DNA of 64,000 nt from contig CM066735.1 of assembly GCA_033961575.1 (NCBI GenBank), forward strand, positions 86,803,449-86,867,448, in the 5' to 3' direction. The stretch's first letter is position 1. Every line of letters starts with the position of its first letter. This DNA comes from Aselliscus stoliczkanus. Lineage: Eukaryota > Chordata > Mammalia > Chiroptera > Hipposideridae. Positions 59,766 to 64,000 of this stretch are shown here, piece after piece. The position numbers and the translations under genes were made by a program. Below the pieces are notes generated by a model, which saw only the letters and a list, made by a program, of their open reading frames with translations, did no database searches and was not told the DNA's origin.

Positions 59766-61118
59766 AAAAAAATGAAAAAGAATCCTACTGAAATTCCAAC
59801 CTACAGCCTTTATCCTGCTGGGAAATATTTTCATATATAGGTTTCTCTGATCATTTGATCTTATTGCAAAACAAACAAACAAACAAACAAACACCTGGAC
59901 ATATCATTCTTGGGATATTAGAATTCCCAGACAGCACCTGCCCATCATTACATAGTATCTTGATTGAGCTTCCTACCTAGTCTCATAAATAAACATCTTC
60001 CCTAAAATCTCCTGAAGTTGCCCTAATGCCTCTCCCACTCCTGCATCAGAGCCATTGAGGATCTTGGTTTGGCTAGTTTACCAGTGGGCCCCACACCACT
60101 GTAGTGACCCATGGATGCCAGATAGCCTGTCTCCTCTCATATACCCCAGGAATGGTAAAAGGAGAAACTGTTAATATTGCCTTAGGCATTAAGATTCTGA
60201 CTGACAGAACCTGGCATGTAGACAACAAGCCACATTATGAAGCTTTATGAAGCCACATTATGAACTTAAAAAAAACACACAATTTTTTTTCTAGAATATT
60301 CTGTGTAATGCGCACGTCCTTCATTAATAAAAATCATACTATTAGAATTTAACTTTTAGGGTTATATATTAACCACTGAGGTGGTGCACTTCTTAATTAA
60401 TTGTGTGCATATACATATTTGATTTATAGAATTTATTTTCCTATATTCATTAATTTTTCAGTTTTTATCTCTTCCAATATCAAGTGAAACAAATCTGTTC
60501 ATTTAGATTTTTTTTCCCAAAGAGAACCAGAACTAAGGTCATTGATTTATAGGAGAGAATTCCTTCCTTGTGGTCCCAGTCTGGTTCTCTGCCATGGTTG
60601 ACATGGAATTTTTATATTATCCATTGTTGACCCAATATTTTTATATTATCCCTGATATGCTTGACATTCTCTTGGACATGTGGTCTCTTTTGTGATCACT
60701 GAACTTTGATTTATTCTATATACCCCACAGTGTGGTGAATCGCCTTTGGTGATTCAAATGATATTCCAAGTTGCAGACAGGAGGAAACCTTTTCTAAGGA
60801 TCCTGGGAAGGGGGCGACTCCTGCTTTGTGGGCTATTCATGTAGAGAGGGATATGTTCTGTTTTTTTCTGTTTGCAACTGACAGAAAGCAAAGAAGAGGC
60901 CTGCTAAGCTTTAGGTAGTTTAAGGCTTTGCTGGTAATAATTGGTGAAGGTTAAACATGTAGAACCATTCCAGAGCCTTTACATTTTCACCCAGGAAAAC
61001 TCAGCTTATAAAATGGTACAGCCCTCCAACCAGGAGTCAATGAAATGATGGGGAATGATGGCCAACATGCATCCCTATGGACGGCAGACAGAGGTTATGT
61101 AGTCTCTCTCTCTCCATA
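59766..61118. other. Intergenic, no gene recognised
   Basis: A (CAAA)n run lies at 59869-59893. A 15-bp duplication with 23-bp period (aagccacattatgaa) lies at 60227 and 60250. No gene recognised. Confidence 0.5.
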
Positions 61119-61170
61119 TCTATCTATCTATCTATCAATCGATCAATCGATCGATAGATAGATAGATAGA
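61119..61170. repeat. (TCTA)n/(GATA)n inverted-repeat microsatellite
   Basis: The left arm tctatctatctatctatc (61119-61136) and right arm gatagatagatagataga (61153-61170) are exact reverse complements of 18 bp. The 16-bp centre is two copies of aatcgatc. Confidence 0.95.
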
Positions 61171-62269
61171 ATTTAACTTACTGCACGACAAAGCTAGAAT
61201 ATTATTCCTGCCCAACGGGATTTGATATATATTTAGCAATTTGTGATTTCCACTTATTCCTTTTAGTAGCCTTCCTTTAATTTCATGTGTCGTGTTGCTT
61301 CTCTATCATTCTACATTTTAGGTGTTCAGACAGATAACTTGTCTTTTAAAGTTATCAGTTGCTAAGCCATGAGGTACAACTTTGTCTGTCTGAGGCTGTT
61401 GGAAATGATGGCATCCAGATGTGATTACAAGATGAGGTTTTATGGTAGGATCCTTTGGGGAATGGATGACTGCGTGTCACTCATGATGTATAAACGAGGA
61501 AAATGGTGTTATTGATGTTGGATAGACAAACAGATGAACTATTCTGAATTTTCTCTACTAGAAGCAAAGAAGCTAAATCATTCTTCATTCCAGGTTCTCT
61601 TACAGCTAAGGAGAAAACCATATAGGACTCAGTTTTGGCCATTGATATGTAAATGTAAGTTTCTGAGAAAGCTCTTAAAAAGACACAAGGATCCTTTAGT
61701 CTTTTGTCCTTTTCTTTTTCCCGGCTAAAATGAGAATACAATATCTGGAACATTAGAATCCAACGTGTAAATGTGTATAGATGAAAGCCAATGATCAAGA
61801 CTGGCAGAGCAGCCTTGATTTTGACATTATCCCAAAGCATTTGCCCTACACTGCTTTCTATAGCTGTCTTTTAATGGGTAAAATAAACACCTACAAGGTC
61901 AGGCTATTGTCAACTGGTTTCCACAGCTCTCTTCTTTTTAAGCATACAGAGACATATTCCTTAGCCAATGACTTCTTCTAAATACTTTGGGGTTGGCAAG
62001 AATAGGAACAGCTAATATTCTTAATCCAGAGCTGTAGCAATCTCAGGAGACAGATAAAATTAAATATTAAAAATTCAGAATAAGGAAGAAGCTTTATTCA
62101 ATTGTGATTTTCTAATACCAAGCAAAGTGCTTGGCACTCAGCAAGCAACAAAAATGTGTATTGATTGATACTATTTATTGTATTTCTTTTTAATAACATA
62201 ACACTTAAAACATAGATAGGACACAGAAGATTCAGTAACAAATGTGAATTTAATGCATAACAATAGTTA
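61171..62269. other. Intergenic, no gene recognised
   Basis: The opposing frames at 61481-61981 show no exon structure. Nothing else seen. Confidence 0.5.
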
Positions 62270-62500
62270 TTGAATAATTAACATTTATTGAATTTTAGTA
62301 TAATATAGGCATGATGCTAAATGCTTTGTGTATTTTTCTTTATTAATTCTCACAGCAGTTCCATAACCTAAGTGTTGTTTTTAGAGACTCTCAGAGATAT
62401 TTAAATAACATAGCCAAGGTCACACAGCCAGCTGGTATCAATGCCAGGATTTAAGGCCAAGTTTATCTCCCTCCAAACCTATGCTCTTAACCACTATGTC
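62270..62500 (+). repeat. MIR SINE
   Basis: It reads 'tgatgctaaatgctttgtgtatttttctttattaattctcacagcagttcc', 'taacatagccaaggtcacacagccagctggtatcaatgccaggatttaaggcc', 'cctatgctcttaaccactatg'. Full-length MIR core and 3' end. Confidence 0.88.
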
Positions 62501-63542
62501 TTACTAAAATATTTTAAATCTGTTTTCCTAAAACAAACATGTCTTTTGATCCCTAAAAACCCTCTTTGGCAGAACAGCAAATATACAGAAATGTTAGTCT
62601 GTGTTAATGGTTACACATTATTAATCAATTACCACTTACTGGGTGATTTATTGTTTAATTCCTCTTAGTTGACAAATCAGTTGAATTTTTCATAGGCACA
62701 CATTGAAACAAGTTAGCTAAATAAAGCTATCCACTTGGAAAGTCTCCTGCTCGCTCCAGGTTGCCACTGAGAATCTAGATTATTTACAGCATTTTTGCTT
62801 TAAAATCCTAGAGTTGTGAAAATGTGGCATCACAACCTGCATAGCAGAAGGTTGGTATGAACAAGGATGCAGGGTGCAATTCCATAGACACTTAAATGGC
62901 AAAAATTATAGTGCACGTTTCACACACCCTGCAGACTGCAGGTTTATATGATAATAAATAATAGTTAACACCAAGGGACAAAGGGAAAAAGTGCCGTGAA
63001 ATCCAATAGCTCAGTGAGAAATCTGCTAATACAGGTGGTCAAGCTTGTTCCATTTCATTGTCAAAGGGAGGCTATTTATTTGCTTCTGGGTAGTTAAATT
63101 ACAGAGTCATTTACTGCTGAAAGTTTTCCAGTAGGCAGATGTGGGTCAAAAGCTCTGGGCCTTAGATTCAAAGTTTGTGAGAAAGGCAGACGAAGAATTT
63201 ATTCCACAGACAGCATAAGTGATAAGGCAAAAATCATTCAGTAACCCCAGAAATATTGGGCATGGGCTAAGGACCAAAATGCTAACTATAATAAATAATT
63301 TTTTAGAAGTTCTTTAGAGTATTTTCCCTTTGATAGCCTTCTGTTCAGTTGAAATGTAGGTGATTGGGGGGGGGTGTGTGTTTGTGCGTGTAAGAGAGTG
63401 AGAAAGACAAAGAGATTCCTTATATAGAAGAATGCTCAGAAACAGAGGGAAAATCTTAATAATAGCTCCTCAGTAGTTATAAAATCAATGGCAACTTTCT
63501 TTCCTGTTGTGCAAGATGGTAGTGATTTTATCCAGTAAATAA

Positions 63543-63543
<1 letters not shown>
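62501..63543. other. Intergenic, no gene recognised
   Basis: Single-copy-looking DNA. A G9 run then (TG)n lies at 63366-63384. No coding signal. Confidence 0.5.

Positions 63544-63590
<47 letters not shown>
63544..63590. repeat. (TA)23 microsatellite
   Basis: A pure 47-bp TA array. Confidence 0.97.
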
Positions 63591-63592
<2 letters not shown>

Positions 63593-64000
63593 CAAGCAGT
63601 AGAGATTATGCACATTGTATTCATTATTTCTAAATGATCACAATCCAATACTTTCCAAAATTTGGTAGTTTATCAGTAGAATAGATTAAATATATTCTAA
63701 TAATAATTTTATAAGCACTTTTGTAATCATTTTCTTGAAAATAGGTGCTGCCTATTAGTCCAAATTCAACTTTTGTATTTTGCATCTACCTAGCAACTAT
63801 AATTTATGACTTGTTTCCTAGGTATAAGTCACTACTTAAGTTGTGGAGTAACAATTCTTTGCCAAGTAACCTTTAAAACAAGACATACACAATATCCCCA
63901 TTAATTAAAAATATCAACCTCATCAATCTTAGTTCATGACCAAATTCAAATCTTCCTGATGAGGAATACATTAAACAGCTGAAAGGATTCAAATTCTAAT
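63591..64000. other. Intergenic, window end
   Basis: AT-rich, nothing recognised. Confidence 0.5.

Noticed and set aside
59869..59893. CRISPR-like or tandem array
   Set aside because: Simple (CAAA)n repeat without spacers; the DNA is mammalian.

Overview
This window looks like ordinary non-coding DNA of a placental mammal. It is AT-rich, holds no convincing multi-exon gene, and contains a layered deposit of interspersed repeats. Old mammal-wide families (MIR, L2, MER5A, MER20, MLT1 and MST LTRs, an L1M element with ORF2 remnants) place it in a eutherian. The younger layer is 14 copies of tRNA-derived SINEs whose heads begin GGGCCGGCCGAGTGG. From memory these resemble the tRNA-like SINEs of bats, perhaps the Rhin-1 group of horseshoe-bat relatives; I could not search to confirm. 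Most open reading frames of 60-160 codons fall in these repeats, in simple repeats or in AT-rich intergenic DNA and should not be read as genes.

Layout. 1-7.3 kb: single-copy DNA with an MLT1 LTR, a hAT-type MITE with an 8-bp target duplication, and an 80-bp mariner-type MITE. 7.3-12.1 kb: a short SINE, a decayed mariner transposase on the minus strand, an L1M 3' end, MIR and MER20. 12.1-18.1 kb: the most repeat-poor stretch, a candidate for conserved non-coding sequence. 18.1-24.2 kb: three long minus-strand SINEs (one inside an MST LTR, one inside a MER20) and one dimeric SINE. 25.9-26.7 kb: an 860-bp polypyrimidine (CCTT)n tract with internal duplications. 27-43 kb: MIR, L2, MER5A, a second mariner-like MITE, seven SINEs and several dinucleotide arrays. 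43.6 kb: a small signal-peptide-like reading frame flanked by plausible splice sites, the only candidate for coding sequence. 50.7-57.3 kb: a long, inactivated, sense-strand L1 carrying two nested SINEs and an AT array. 57.3-64 kb: MIR, L2, a GATA/TATC palindrome and another AT array.

I found no set of genes that forms a new system. The points most worth checking are the 43.6-kb signal-peptide frame, the six long SINE copies (polymerase III termination plus polyadenylation tail, internal minisatellite, and an antisense frame open in all copies), and the mariner-derived hairpins. Repeat names are from memory of consensus features, and edges are approximate unless a target-site duplication is given.
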